Assembly: GCF_016859285.1 (NCBI RefSeq)
Contig: NC_053402.1
Coordinates: 21,771,056 to 21,835,055 of the forward strand
Length of the DNA stretch: 64,000 nt
Reading direction: 5' to 3'
Source of the DNA: Xiphias gladius
Lineage: Eukaryota; Chordata; Actinopteri; Istiophoriformes; Xiphiidae
This document shows positions 1-12,004 of the stretch, piece by piece. The notes beneath the pieces are model-generated. The model made no database searches, was not told the DNA's origin, and saw only the letters and a program-made list of their open reading frames with translations. The first letter of the stretch is position 1. Each line of letters starts with the position of its first letter. The position numbers and the translations under genes are program-made.

Positions 1-69
1 GTGAAAGGAGAGAAGATGCATGAGTCAGTCTGACCGTCTGTTTTTTTGTTTTGTTTTTTCTTCCCCTAG

Positions 70-1895
70 GAGGAGGAGCTGCTCAGGTTCCCTATGGTAA
101 TGCTCCAGTGATTCCTAGCGGCCCTGAAGGTAGGAGCTGCATGTGTTTGCAACAGCCTTTATCTCTGTAAAATAGAGTATATTTATATTACACCTCATAC
201 TAAGTTATATCAAACCCACGTGCATAAAAAGAAGATCTGTCATGGCCATTGAAAATGCTACTTTCTGATTGGCTGGCAGGTGTCCAAACATAGTTTGGGT
301 CAACAATCTGACCGCTGTTCTACATCAGCGTTTTACACGAGTTAATCTTAAAGGAATAAATTGACATGTTTGGAAATAGGCTCATTGGCTTTCTCGCCGA
401 GAGTTGGATGAAAAGATCGGTATCGCAGACATATCTCTACAGTTAAATAGTAGCAGTACATAATACCCCGTAAAATGGGCAGTTTCCATATTTTGCACTC
501 CGGTTTTTGTATGGATTAAACTGACAGGATACAACATGTGACATGGAGCTTTAAAGGAGCTGATAGGTGGACTATGTTACCTTTGCCTGGGGCGGCTAGC
601 TTTTTCCCCCCTGTTTCCAGTCTTTTTGCTAAGCTAAGCTAACCCATCGCTGGCTCCAGCTACGTAATTACCGCGCCGATGTGAGAGTGGTATCGACTCC
701 CTGCCAGAAAGAGAACAAGCATATTTCCTAAAATGAAAGGAAATTGAACTGTTTCTTTAAGGTAACCTTTGCAACAGTACCTCTTACACAGGTTAAGTTA
801 CTAGCTCGCTCTCAGTGGTGAAATAAATCTAACTATGAGTTAAACTGAACTAAAAAAAAAGATGATTTAAACACAATGTCTGTTCTTGCCTGTGGTAAGA
901 AGCATTAGTGTAAGCACGGTAATGCACCCAAAGGTGTCCCAATACATGAAGATAAAGGACTCCCCTTTTTCGCCTCCTCTTCATTTGTTATTTTCATATA
1001 TCGGGGCCCTTTGGCGTGAATCGTTTACATCAGATTTGATCGGTGAAATTAAGTCAAGTCTGTTTATTAGTATAGTCAGTCACATTTTTCAAGGGCCTCA
1101 AAATGCTGTACGATACAGCTACTACGATAAAATCGGCACGTCCAGCCTTAGGCCCTCAGTGGTTTAAAGCAGCAAACCCCCACAACAAGTTACAAAAATT
1201 CAGAATGTTCTTGTTTTGTTATATCACACTCACTCATCCTGTTAGTTTACCACAGCATCGCAGCTGCCAGAGCAGTTTAATACCCATGCTTATGCAGATT
1301 TGACTTATTTCCTTAGGTGAGGGGGGCTACCCGTACTCCGCTCAACAGCTCAGCCTCAATGCCGAAGGTGCCAAAAGTGCCAACAAATATGGTGAGAAAG
1401 AGTGACTGTGTGAGCTGTAAAGTCCTAGAAACTACGTGACACTAAAAGGACTGCAAAGTGTTGTGTGGTTTTCATTTGTCCCACTGACGCCGAAGCCCGC
1501 AGTAAAACAGACAATAGTGAAAACAGATAGCAACACTAAAAGGCCTAGAATGAGTTAAGAACACAAACAAGAAGGGAAGGAGTCACTTAGTACAGATTAC
1601 AATAGTAATGAGTATAGTAATGAATTCAGGAAGGAGATGTCAGATTTCCCATGAACGCGGATGCTTCCTTTACAACCTCTGTCTGTAGATTTAGTCTAGA
1701 CATCTAGTGGTCTGAGATAAGGCTGTGATGTGTTTGTTCGTGGTTAAGTGTGTTTTATCTATGCAGTATTTCAATCTGTTATGACTCTTCATTGTTACCC
1801 CTGCTGAAGTCCAAATGTCTAACTGTTTTGTGCTGTTTAAGGAGCTGGTGCAGGATATGGACCTCAGCAAACAGGTGGATTTCCACTCACGCACG

Positions 1896-1974
<79 letters not shown>

Positions 1975-3133
1975 ATCCTTTCACACAATGTACAAGAACC
2001 CTACTGTGTCTTTTTGGTTACACCAGTACATAAGGTTTTTCCCTGAGCACGACAGTAATAAGTTTTCTTAGTATCCTTGTGTCTTGCAAAATGATTTTAA
2101 TTTGGAGATTTTGATTTTTAAGGATCCCCTTTAGCTGTGCACGTGTCTCCAGCTACTCCCAAAGTCCAAAAGAAAACCAACCATAACATAAATATATTTT
2201 GTGTGTTTGTCTTCTGTCCTGGTCTTAACAGTGTCAAATTTTTTGCATGTGTTTGATAAGGCTATGGCGCACAGATGGGAGCGACTCAAGATGCCTTGGG
2301 TAAGCACGAAAGTCGCAGACTTTCTCGTTCGTGATCAACTTCCACTCAATTTGCGGTTCCTATAGAGACCATACATAACTTAGTGACAACACATAGTCAC
2401 TGCAGATTTCGCTGTGCTAAAGCACAAGCAAAGGTATTTTTGGAAAGTGAACTTTCTAGTCACAATTGCTCTATTTACACGCTTTGAACATGTACTTTTA
2501 CTTAAACTGCTTGCACATGAACATTACAGCTGCATGCATTATAGATTATTTTCCACTCAAGGGTGCGGAGCCTGCATAGCGAGTTGGCTGAGACCTCTAA
2601 TAAAAGTCAGAACCCTTCTTTGCAAGGTTTATCAAGCTGTCACACCTCTCTTTCTTACTGCTCCAGTTTCCTTCTGGGCACAGTTATAATATAGATTTGG
2701 GTTGATCCTTTCACAGGAGAGCAGGCTGGCAAATATGGTGGAGTGAACGGTGCCCTTGGAAATGGATACAAAGGTGAGATTGAAGGAAGGTTTACAGCTG
2801 GTGCATGAAAGTCCCTGTTAAAACATCACACTACCATTAAAAGATTCCGCCAAATGGCTAAAGCAGGTTCTTCTTTATTCTTTTGAGCAACTCCTACTTT
2901 ACACATTTGTAATTTCTTATCAAAAAGAACCTATCACGTTTAAAGAAAAGTAGATTGGACTTAAAACTAAGTGATTTGTTAAGGCCTTTTTTTGTAGTGT
3001 AGCGTCTTGGTTTCACAGCTACTGCACAAATTTTGTTACGGTTTTGTGTTTGCCATGACCAGTCTCATGCTGACGCTGTGTCTTTGTGTTCCTCCCCTCT
3101 GCCCTCTTTGTCTCTCCTCTTTAACCAGGCTAA
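70..3133 (+). CDS. Elastin-like / calymmin-like glycine-rich matrix protein, 3' end (5' part outside window)
   Basis: Six exons can be joined at 70-129, 1317-1391, 1842-1874, 2261-2299, 2717-2773 and 3129-3133, all with AG/GT borders. Every border splits a glycine codon after its first base (class 1-1), and the last exon adds only the end of a glycine codon and the stop TAA. The roughly 88 visible residues are rich in Gly, Ala, Tyr, Asn and Gln, with short elements such as AQVPYGNAPVIP, GYPYSAQQL and KYGGVNGALGNGYKG. Small symmetric exons and Gly/Tyr/Lys-rich repeats are typical of elastin and of calymmin, a fish perichordal sheath protein. The Cys-containing, basic C-terminus of tropoelastin is absent, so calymmin or another elastin-like secreted protein fits better. 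Role as a structural extracellular protein is inferred. A polyadenylation signal AATAAA lies near 3450. The exon structure is firm; the name is not. Confidence 0.62.
348..760. mobile_element. Fold-back MITE-like element
   Basis: The two ends are imperfect inverted copies of each other: the first ~80 bases (TTAAAGGAATAAATTGACAT...) match the reverse complement of the last ~80 bases (...GAACTGTTTCTTTAA). The interior contains the gctaagctaagctaa stretch often met in percomorph repeats. No coding capacity. It lies in an intron of the upstream matrix-protein gene. A non-autonomous DNA transposon is the likely class; the exact family is not named here. Confidence 0.6.
1899..1972. repeat. (CA)n microsatellite
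   Basis: An uninterrupted run of about 37 CA units in the intron just 3' of the 33-base exon at 1842-1874. Long reading frames over it on both strands (poly-Thr-His or poly-Cys-Val) are products of the repeat and not genes. Confidence 0.97.
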
Positions 3134-3689
3134 TTCAAATGACCTGAACCTCTTCAAGTGGATCATTTCCATAATATGTTCATTGTAATGTGTTTGAAAG
3201 TTTTTTGTGCGTTTCGCTCCATTTTGTCCTGTTGTGTTGTCTGTTTGGTCTTTTGTTTTATTTTTCTTAACCCTCATTGTCTTTCTCTGTAAGTGGACAT
3301 TTGTTACCCATGTCCTACTCTCGTCTCGTTGGTCCAAAACCTGTCAATGCTAAAAAATCAGTGGTGAACATAAGCAGATGATGAGTGCAAGAAAATTGTG
3401 TCTGTGTTTTAAAATTAATGTTAAAATGAATATTTTACTGTTTTAACCCAATAAATTATATGTCAAGTGATGCTGATTTGAAGCTTTTGACTCAAAACAG
3501 TTTTCATAATGTTTACCTGAACGCTTTGTTCTCTTTAATAGCATCAGTGAAGCCTCATCCGTACACAGGAAGTTTTACCACTTCCTTTTTCATGTTGGGC
3601 AATGCTAACATAGACAGACGGAACACCGACACTCAATTCAAAAACGAAAAGTAATAAGATGAAACATCAAATACTACAAACAGTTCAGA

Positions 3690-4432
3690 TATTATGCTTT
3701 TATTGTGGATAAATAAATGTGAAAAATACACAAAATGATGACGTGATTAAATGCATAAAACACACTAACACATGTTATAAACGATTGTGCTACAAATGCA
3801 CATTACATAAAACCTTCAAACATGTTCTTTTTTGAATCTAGAGATACAGCCGTGTGTAAAAACTAAGGCATAAATATGTTTATAAGTAAAAGCTGTATTC
3901 ATCAAACTCACATTTCAACAACTGCAAGAACTCTTAGATGATCTACTGCACATGCTTTGCTCTCCTGTGAAAGGCCAGGCCAGTGCCTGTGCCAAAATGC
4001 GCACTACATGATACAAATAGGCAGATACAGTATATAAAAACAACTAAAGTGTCTTGTCCCGTCACTGCTTTTATTGATATTTGTTATTTTACACATTTAT
4101 AACAGTAAATTTCTTTTGGTCTTGCCGATTTCTGAGAGCCTACATTAACAATACTCTTCTGTCAAACACAAATCAGACGGGAAACAGATACTGTAAAGTG
4201 CAACTGTATATCAAAGACGTGAATGTAAATTAAACTAAAAAAAAAAATTGAACACACCAAATTTTTGGAACATTGACCATAATAGAGTTGCAGCCACTTT
4301 GTCAACACATAAGAATTCTTCCCTAACTCAGGTGCTTCTCAGTATTAGTTATGGATAAAGTATTTTGCTCGAATTATTGTCATCAATACACCTAATTAAA
4401 AGACTCACGTTACTATCCAGGACTCACTACAG
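3690..4432 (-). other. 3' UTR / downstream flank of perforin A, diverged from that of copy B
   Basis: Non-coding AT-rich DNA. It aligns by eye with 8910-9536 downstream of copy B (for example the shared run CATTTCAACAACTGCAAGAA at about 3912 and 9087) but with many substitutions and indels. This contrasts with the near identity of the adjacent coding blocks, which begins abruptly near 4433/9537. Confidence 0.6.
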
Positions 4433-4445
4433 CCAAACATGGGTG

Positions 4446-6554
4446 TTATATCCCTTTAAACTTTTGACTCTCTGCAGTAAGACTCTGGTTTCCCTGTGAA
4501 CTCGATTCGTCCACAAACACACCCATCTCTAACAGGATGGCCTTTGGAACAGGGTGGGCATGACGGGACACATACAGCCTCTTCAGACTCTGACTCATAG
4601 GTGAAGGTTTATACTCCGTGCATGAATTTCCGCTCAGACTCGGAGCACATTTCACCTCCCATTTGTAGTACAGCCGGCCATGCTGCAGACCACAGAGATC
4701 CTCCTTGACTCCAGCAAACAGAACTTGCTCACATTGCCCCAACAGGTCGTCATCCCAGCTGTTGTCCTCATCCCACACCTCCAATCTCAATTTAGCTCCT
4801 GCGGACAAATCCTGAGAGCCCAGGTCGACGACCATTGCCCAGTGTGGGTTGTTGTTGTTGTAAATGACAGGAGACCGCTGGACCATCTGCCCGTTGAAGG
4901 ACACCTTCACGTAACCATCTGTCGATGTGGTCTGGTCACCCCAAAGACCGGAGGCCCGTTGTACGGTAATGATGACCCGTGCCATGCCCTTACGGGTCGG
5001 GCAGCAATCTTGGTTTACAGCAGGGTCATTGTGGCATTGGCAGACGCAGGGATCCCTCGAGTCGCTCTTGATGCCGGCCTGACAGCGATCAGTGCAGTTC
5101 CTCCACAGGCCTTTCTCCAGGATGTAATGGCTAATGGCTGAGCGCAGGTTCTTCCGGACAGGTGTGTTTATAGGCAGTAACTCATGAAGCGCATCCAGGG
5201 AATATGAGACTATGTCTGGATGCTGTGGGAGTGTGTTTAGCCATTCCTTGTAGGCCGATGGATCTTTGTCAGCGGAGAAGAGAAGGTCTGGCTCTGTGGT
5301 ATGGCCCCCCTTTATTTCTGTGAACCTGCAGAGGAAAGAGTTGTATCAACAGTTGAGCCAATTTGGCTTTTCGGGTGCTGAAAATAATCATTTAGAGGTG
5401 CAGATGAATAGAAAACAACTGACTAAACGTACGAGAAAATGTTTTGTACCTGTCATTGAAGAGGCTGGAGAAAGATGTCTTACTTTCCATCTTGCTAGTG
5501 TCCTGCTTGCAGTGTTTCGATTCAATTTTTACCGTAGCTTTGACGCTTGCGGACGCCTCAGCTTCCAGGCACATCTGCACCTCCTCTGCGCTGAGGCCCT
5601 GCAGGCTGGCCTGGCAATTCCTGATGCTGGTCACAGATTGAACACTTCCTCCCAATTTCACCTGGAATTATATGATGAATGTGTTACTATGTATAATTTT
5701 GACCGTTGTGTTGTTTTTTTTTGATAAATTGCTTTCTGTTTTGATTCACCTTTGTGATGTAATGGGTGCCGAAGGTGTCGATCAGTTTGTAAAATCTTTG
5801 CTTGTATTCAGGGCTGTAGGTTTTGGGGAGCTGTTGTACCGCTTTATTAAACTCTTTATGCAGTTTGGGAGTGATGGACACGCGATAGCTGTTTCCGGTT
5901 AGAAACCAGACAAGAGGGAAAGACAGACCAGTATGAGATAAGTGTACAACAGTATTGCATTTATTTTCACAACTAGGGGTGTGTGTGTAGAAAAGTTTCA
6001 TCTCACTCCTCGTCTTCTTACCTGTAGTACTCACAGAACATGCTTTGGCTGGTGAAGCTGAACTTGTCATTCTTTGTTTTTTCCATGGAATAAGCAGCCA
6101 GTTTAGAATTGGTACCAGCCAGCATCGCTGAGCCGCTTTTTTTACCCACATCAATGTCTAGATTGACCTTCCAGTTGTTTTCAACAGAAGAGCTGCTGGA
6201 ACTGACCAGAGACTCACTGGATCGGTGGAGTTTACTGGCCACTTTCAGGCTGCAGGACTGTTTTGGCCTCCAATCCACCACCGACAAGGGCAGCTTTTGC
6301 CTCTTGTTCTCCATATAGGGGTTGATACACAGGATGCATGTTTTGTCCTTACGTTTCCACCGATTCATGTCGAGCACAAAGGCCCCCTTACGTACCATTT
6401 TGATGATGTCGAAGCCTTCCCCGGCCAAATCGGTACCTGGAGCAAATTCTGCCTCTTTGCACTGTTTGGGTGTCCCTTCTATGCAGGATTGACGCGTGCG
6501 CTGAGGGAGGGAGAGCACGAGGCCGGCACAGATGCAAATATTCAACAGAAACAT
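4446..6554 (-). CDS. prf1: Perforin-1-like pore-forming protein, copy A
   Basis: Coding exons, in transcript order, are 6554-6022, 5888-5750, 5661-5450 and 5325-4446; they join in frame to 587 residues (human perforin is 555). The protein starts with a signal peptide (MFLLNICICAGLVLSL). A MACPF domain follows, with the FGTHY signature at about 217-221 and a Gly-Gly at 228-229. Then comes a Cys-rich EGF-like link (about 365-405) and a C-terminal C2 domain from about 409. Probable C2 calcium ligands are D425, D431, D480, D482 and D488. In the family, killer lymphocytes secrete perforin and the C2 domain binds membrane in a calcium-dependent way before the MACPF domains form a pore. ATG 6554 is chosen because it begins the signal peptide just after the acceptor near 6595. 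A 5' non-coding exon probably ends at 8118, and AATAAA on the minus strand lies near 3685. The gene looks intact. Orthology to a particular fish perforin paralogue cannot be settled by eye. Confidence 0.93.
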
Positions 6555-6734
6555 GCTGTTAAGTTGGGTGATGAAAGCAAACTGATGGTTTATCCTGAAA
6601 GAAAAAATAAATTTTTGTTGAACAAACCTGAGCAAGTGAAGCAGTTCATTACTACACCACTACAATTTGCTCCCTGGATGTACAATAATTCTGTCACTCC
6701 TTTTTAAGGAAACGTGCAGTGATACACAATCTTA

Positions 6735-7925
6735 AAATTGACATTTTTGTCCCAAGTCTCGCTAAAACCTGTCTCTTCATATTACACAGTGGTGTCTCAA
6801 GACTCTGGAGATCATGTTATTTTGTCATGTTTATGTGTACCATTCTGTGCTCTTGGGCCATCTCAGTCAGATATTTCATTGTCAAGTACGGGACGGCAAA
6901 AAAACTTTCTCCACATAAATGAGAATAAGACAGACCTCAATATTTCCAGCCCCTCAGTCTCCATCAGCGGTTTAATAAGTCTGGGTGTGACTTTTGAATC
7001 TACCATAATATTTGACAAAATCTGTCATTTGTAGTAGCTTTTTTTTAATTAGGTCTATAGCGGGAATAAAGCATTATCTTTCTTTGAGGGATCAGGAGAC
7101 GGTTTTACATGCTTTTAAATGAGTCAGTCATCTTTGTCCTGCCTGCGGTTTGTCCAAAATCTCATCATTGGTACCAAGAAGAGAAACCGATGAAATATAC
7201 ATTGAAAATCATATTAAGTTTGTTCAACTGCTGCCTCAAAAATGTGAGTTAACTGAACTTGAGTTAAATAGTTCATTCAGTTTTGTTTTTTGAGTTTTGA
7301 ATATGTAAAACTAACTGAGTTAAGTGAACTAAACAAGTAGAATACACTCAAGATATTAAGTTGATCAGACTGTTTAGTCACACGGACAGTCATTCCTGAC
7401 GGATTTGCTTTCCTTTAACATTTAGTCAGTTATAGAGTCAGTTCTTCGTTTGACTTGAAGAATCTAAAGCTTCAACCGTTGGAGCCATTTTCTGTACAAA
7501 GACAACATGTGACGCTGCCGGCATTAACTTTGTTATATTCGAAGGGCACCGGGATAGGGACTGAATTCAATACTACCCCTCATTGCGGTTAGCACTGTGG
7601 AACTGATTTTAAGATTCTTTTATTTGCTATTACAATACTGCATGCCCCGTGCCATCTTAAACCCTCTGAAATGTTCTCATCAATAATTACTCCTGTCCAT
7701 TCCACGTTCTCAGTCATAGTCCGAAGATGGTCAGAAATTTTCCATTGCTATGCCAACCCCCCGTTTCAGTCCTTTCTGCTAGGTCTTGCCCTTTTTAAAA
7801 TCCTGTCTTAAGACAAATTTTTTAACAAAAGCATTCAAGTCTACACAACGCTACACAATTGCTTTGGTGACATTTGTTGTTTTTAAATATGCTCTGTAAA
7901 TAAATGGCCTTGACTTACTGCATAA
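6735..7925 (+). mobile_element. L2-clade LINE fossil, 3' half (in perforin A 5' intron)
   Basis: The plus strand encodes a piece like the end of the L2 reverse transcriptase (FLHINENKTDLNI ... SLGVTFES at about 6906-7000). Decayed sequence follows, and then the typical L2 3' end (TTTAAATATGCTCTGTAAAT) near 7885. The element is antisense to the perforin gene, has no intact reading frame over the family's usual length, and appears old. Confidence 0.65.
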
Positions 7926-8117
7926 TAACTCATTGAATGTTTAAAACTACTGCTTTCACAAATATGACAGGACAAAACTTAGCTGTAGAATTATTCAATT
8001 ATACAGCAAAAAAAAAATGTTTATAATTTATGCTTAATAACTTAACATTATATCAAAAAACCCAAAGAAAGACTGAATGAAAAGTGAAAGAATATTTTAA
8101 TATAAGCACAGACTCAC

Positions 8118-8190
8118 CTTCGTCTTGCCTGTTAATGCTGCATTTGTGAAACTGACTGTAAGCATGAATTTCAGTGCTTCGTCTTTAAAA
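8118..8190 (-). other. Probable 5' non-coding exon of perforin A
   Basis: On the minus strand a good donor (AAG|GTGAGTC) sits at 8118/8117. The sequence 5' of it is similar to 13443-13500, which has the same donor in the matching place upstream of copy B. The acceptor just 5' of the perforin start (near 6595) needs such an upstream exon. The 5' limit is not visible; the end given is a guess. Confidence 0.45.
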
Positions 8191-9549
8191 GTTTCTAACA
8201 AAGCAGGAAAGGAGGTAATTCGGGGGGTGACCGTGGTCTTTAAGAGAACAGAGGAAAAACATTGTGGTTCGAAAGTACCACCGAAGCAGAGCAGAGCTAG
8301 TACTGAGGGGGAGGAGCTGGTGGTCTGCAGACAAACTCAAACTGATAGTGAAAACATAAAAATAAAGCTGGCTTTCAGTCAATAACGAGCCAGAGACCAC
8401 AAACCTGTCATTTCTCTGAAGTAGTGATGGGCTGTGGCCATATAGAGCAGGAACTGGACACTGTCACGCTAACGATCAATTTTTTTAAGCATATCACAAG
8501 CTCAAAGCAACTTAATAAATTTATATCATCAATATATGAAAAGGTGCGATACATTTTAGGTGAGCCCTGTGAGAGAACTGCATGCCAAATGGGGGCAGTG
8601 CAGCAACAAACACTGAAATATGTATATCGGAGTATTTTAACTTGTAAAAAATCTTTTATTTTTGAATACTGAACAGAAGTAAATCTAAGATGCAGAAATT
8701 CATACAGAAGAAACCATTAAAATTACAAACAAGGTACCAAGGTAAGATTCACACATTAAAAAAACAGCACTAAGGAGATATATAAAGACTCGGTGCAAGT
8801 CGGAGAGGAACTAAGTTAAAGCACAACGTGAATGGACTCTGTGATCTAAATATATTGCCTTATTATTTTATTCTTTGCCTCTCTCTCCCTTCTCTCTTTC
8901 AAACATGATAGCAAAAATCCACAAGGCAATAATGTGATTAAAATGCAGAAAACGTACTAGTACATATTATAAATGCCTGTATGTAAACGATAAAATGGAA
9001 AAACAAGGCATAGATTTAAAAAAAGCCTGTAAAAATAATTCAAAAAATAAGGTTATAAGTAAAAGATGCATTGAATCAAACTTACATTTCAACAACTGCA
9101 AGAACTTTTAGATGATCAGCTGCATATTCTTTGATGTCCTGTGGAGGACCAGGCCAGTGCAGTATAATGAGGACTATATGATACATATATGGAGACACGT
9201 TTATAAAAATAATGAAACTATCTTTTCTATCTGGCCTGTACTAGCAACACACTTCTATCAAACACAGCTCTGATTTGACTTTCAATTGATGACGTAGATT
9301 AAACCAAAAGAAAAACTGAACACACAAGATATAGGGGATATTTTTCCTGATGCTGACTTGCAACCATTTTGTCAAGACTTTTTGAGTTCTTTTCTAACTG
9401 ATGTATTTCTCATGTTTTGTTGTCAGCAGAGATCTAATGCAAGATAAAACTTATGGATAATGTCTTTTACTTATATGAACCTCATCCATACAATAAAACA
9501 ATGCTGCTAATGCCTTGAATGCAAGCCTCGGTAAAACCAAACATGGGTG
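8191..9549 (-). other. Spacer: upstream of perforin A and 3' UTR/flank of perforin B
   Basis: No gene is visible. An AATAAA-type signal for copy B on the minus strand lies near 8650. From about 8910 the sequence is a diverged relative of the copy A downstream flank. Short reading frames here have no recognisable product. Confidence 0.4.
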
Positions 9550-11658
9550 TTATATCCCTTTAAACTTTTGACTCTCTGCAGTAAGACTCTGGTTTCCCTG
9601 TGAACTCGATTCGTCCACAAACACACCCATCTCTAACAGGATGGCCTTTGGAACAGGGTGGGCATGACGGGACACATACAGCCTCTTCAGACTCTGACTC
9701 ATAGGTGAAGGTTTATACTCCGTGCATGAATTTCCGCTCAGACTCGGAGCACATTTCACCTCCCATTTGTAGTACAGCCGGCCATGCTGCAGACCACAGA
9801 GATCCTCCTTGACTCCAGCAGACAGAACTTGCTCACATTGCCCCAACAGGTCGTCATCCCAGCTGTTGTCCTCATCCCACACCTCCAATCTCAATTTAGC
9901 TCCTGCGGACAAATCCTGAGAGCCCAGGTCGACGACCATTGCCCAGTGTGGGTTGTTGTTGTTGTAAATGACAGGAGACCGCTGGACCATCTGCCCGTTG
10001 AAGGACACCTTCACGTAACCATCTGTCGCTGTGATGGAGTCACCCCAAAGACCGGAGGCTCGTTGTACGGTAATGATGACCCGTGCCATGCCCTTACGGG
10101 TCGGGCAGCAATCTTGGTTTACAGCAGGGTCATTGTGGCATTGGCAGACGCAGGGATCCCTCGAGTCGCTCTTGATGCCGGCCTGACAGCGATCAGTGCA
10201 GTTCCTCCACAGGCCTTTCTCCAGGATGTAATGGCTAATGGCTGAGCGCAGGTTCTTCCGGACAGGTGTGTTTATAGGCAGTAACTCATGAAGCGCGTCC
10301 AGGGAATATGAGACTATGTCTGGATGCTGTGGGAGTGTGTTTAGCCATTCCTTGTAGGCCGATGGATCTTTGTCAGCGGAGAAGAGAAGGTCTGGCTCTG
10401 TGGTATGGCCCCCCTTTATTTCTGTGAACCTGCAGAGGAAAGAGTTGTTTCAACAATTGAGCCATTTTGGCTTTTCGGGTGCTGAAAATAATCATTTAGA
10501 GGTGCAGATGAATAGAAAACAACTGACTAAACGTACGAGAAAATGTTTTGTACCTGTCATTGAAGAGGCTGGAGAAAGATGTCTTACTTTCCATCTTGCT
10601 AGTGTCCTGCTTGCAGTGTTTCGATTCAATTTTTACCGTAGCTTTGACGCTTGCGGACGCCTCAGCTTCCAGGCACATCTGCACCTCCTCTGCGCTGAGG
10701 CCCTGCAGGCTGGCCTGGCAATTCCTGATGCTGGTCACAGATTGAACACTTCCTCCCAATTTCACCTGGAATTATATGATGAATGTGTTACTATGTATAA
10801 ATTTGACCATTGTGTTGTTTTTTTTTGATAAATTGCTTTCTGTTTTGATTCACCTTTGTGATGTAATGGGTGCCGAAGGTGTCGATCAGTTTGTAAAATC
10901 TTTGCTTGTATTCAGGGCTGTAGGTTTTGGGGAGCTGTTGTACCGCTTTGTTAAACTCTTTGTGCAGTTTGGGAGTGATGGACACGCGATAGCTGTTTCC
11001 GGTTAGAAACCAGACAAGAGGGAAAGACGGACCAGTATGAGATAAGTGTACAACAGTATTGCATTTATTTTCACAACTAGGGGTGTGTGTGTAGAAAAGT
11101 TTCATCTCACTCCTCGTCTTCTTACCTGTAGTACTCACAGAACATGCTTTGGCTGGTGAAGCTGAACTTGTCATTCTTTGTTTTTTCCATGGAATAAGCA
11201 GCCAGTTTAGAATTGGTACCAGCCAGCATCGCTGAGCCGCTTTTTTTACCCACATCAATGTCTAGATTGACCTTCCAGTTGTTTTCAACAGAAGAGCTGC
11301 TGGAACTGACCAGAGACTCACTGGATCGGTGGAGTTTACTGGCCACTTTCAGGCTGCAGGACTGTTTTGGCCTCCAATCCACCACCGACAAGGGCAGCTT
11401 TTGCCTCTTGTTCTCCATATAGGGGTTGATACACAGGATGCATGTTTTGTCCTTACGTTTCCACCGATTCATGTCGAGCACAAAGGCCCCCGTACGTACC
11501 ATTTTGATGATGTCGAAGCCTTCCCCGGCCAAATTGGTACCTGGAGCAAATTCTGCCTCTTTGCACTGTTTGGGTGTCCCTTCTATGCAGGATTGACGCG
11601 TGCGCTGAGGGAGGGAGAGCACGAGGCCGGCACAGATGCAAATATTCAACAGAAACAT
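9550..11658 (-). CDS. prf1: Perforin-1-like pore-forming protein, copy B (tandem paralogue)
   Basis: This copy has the same structure as copy A, shifted by exactly 5104 bases: exons 11658-11126, 10992-10854, 10765-10554 and 10429-9550, again 587 residues, with signal peptide, MACPF domain, Cys-rich link and C2 domain. By eye it differs from copy A at six residues only: 42 (D in A, N in B), 56 (K, T), 426 (Q, S), 427 (T, I), 429 (S, A) and 498 (F, S). Three of the six fall in the first calcium loop of the C2 domain, beside ligand D425. Introns are nearly identical too. Role as for other perforins: calcium-dependent membrane pore formation by cytotoxic cells. A probable 5' non-coding exon ends at 13443. 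Both copies are open, so both may be expressed. Confidence 0.93.
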
Positions 11659-12004
11659 GCTGTTAAGTTGGGTGATGAAAGCAAACTGATGGTTTATCCT
11701 GAAAGAAAAAAAAAATTTTAGTTGAACAAACCTGAGCAAGTGAAGCAGTTCATTACTACACCACTTCAAGTTTGCATGTTGGACAGGTCTAAGCTACTGT
11801 AGATTTTCACCCTGAGACAAAAATGAACATCTTCTAAAAGATGCTTAATAACTTAAATCATTTAAGATTAACACCATATTCAGTTACTTCACTGTAATCT
11901 CTTTCAAAGTCTTCCAACTGCCTTTATTACTGCATACCCACTTGGTTTTAAAGGGAATTTCAGATAGGTCCAGATATTTTAGCCATCATTAACTGCTCAC
12001 TTAA

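Noticed and set aside
1691-2046. Reading frames rich in Cys-Val or Thr-His on both strands
   Set aside because: They are translations of the (CA)n microsatellite inside an intron.
4680-5141. Plus-strand frame of 153 codons, repeated at 9784-10245
   Set aside because: It is the antisense shadow of the last perforin exon and repeats only because the gene is duplicated.
6018-6635. A longer perforin N-terminus beginning upstream of 6554 (and of 11658 in copy B)
   Set aside because: The extra codons run through the acceptor at about 6595 into the intron; the signal peptide starts at 6554.
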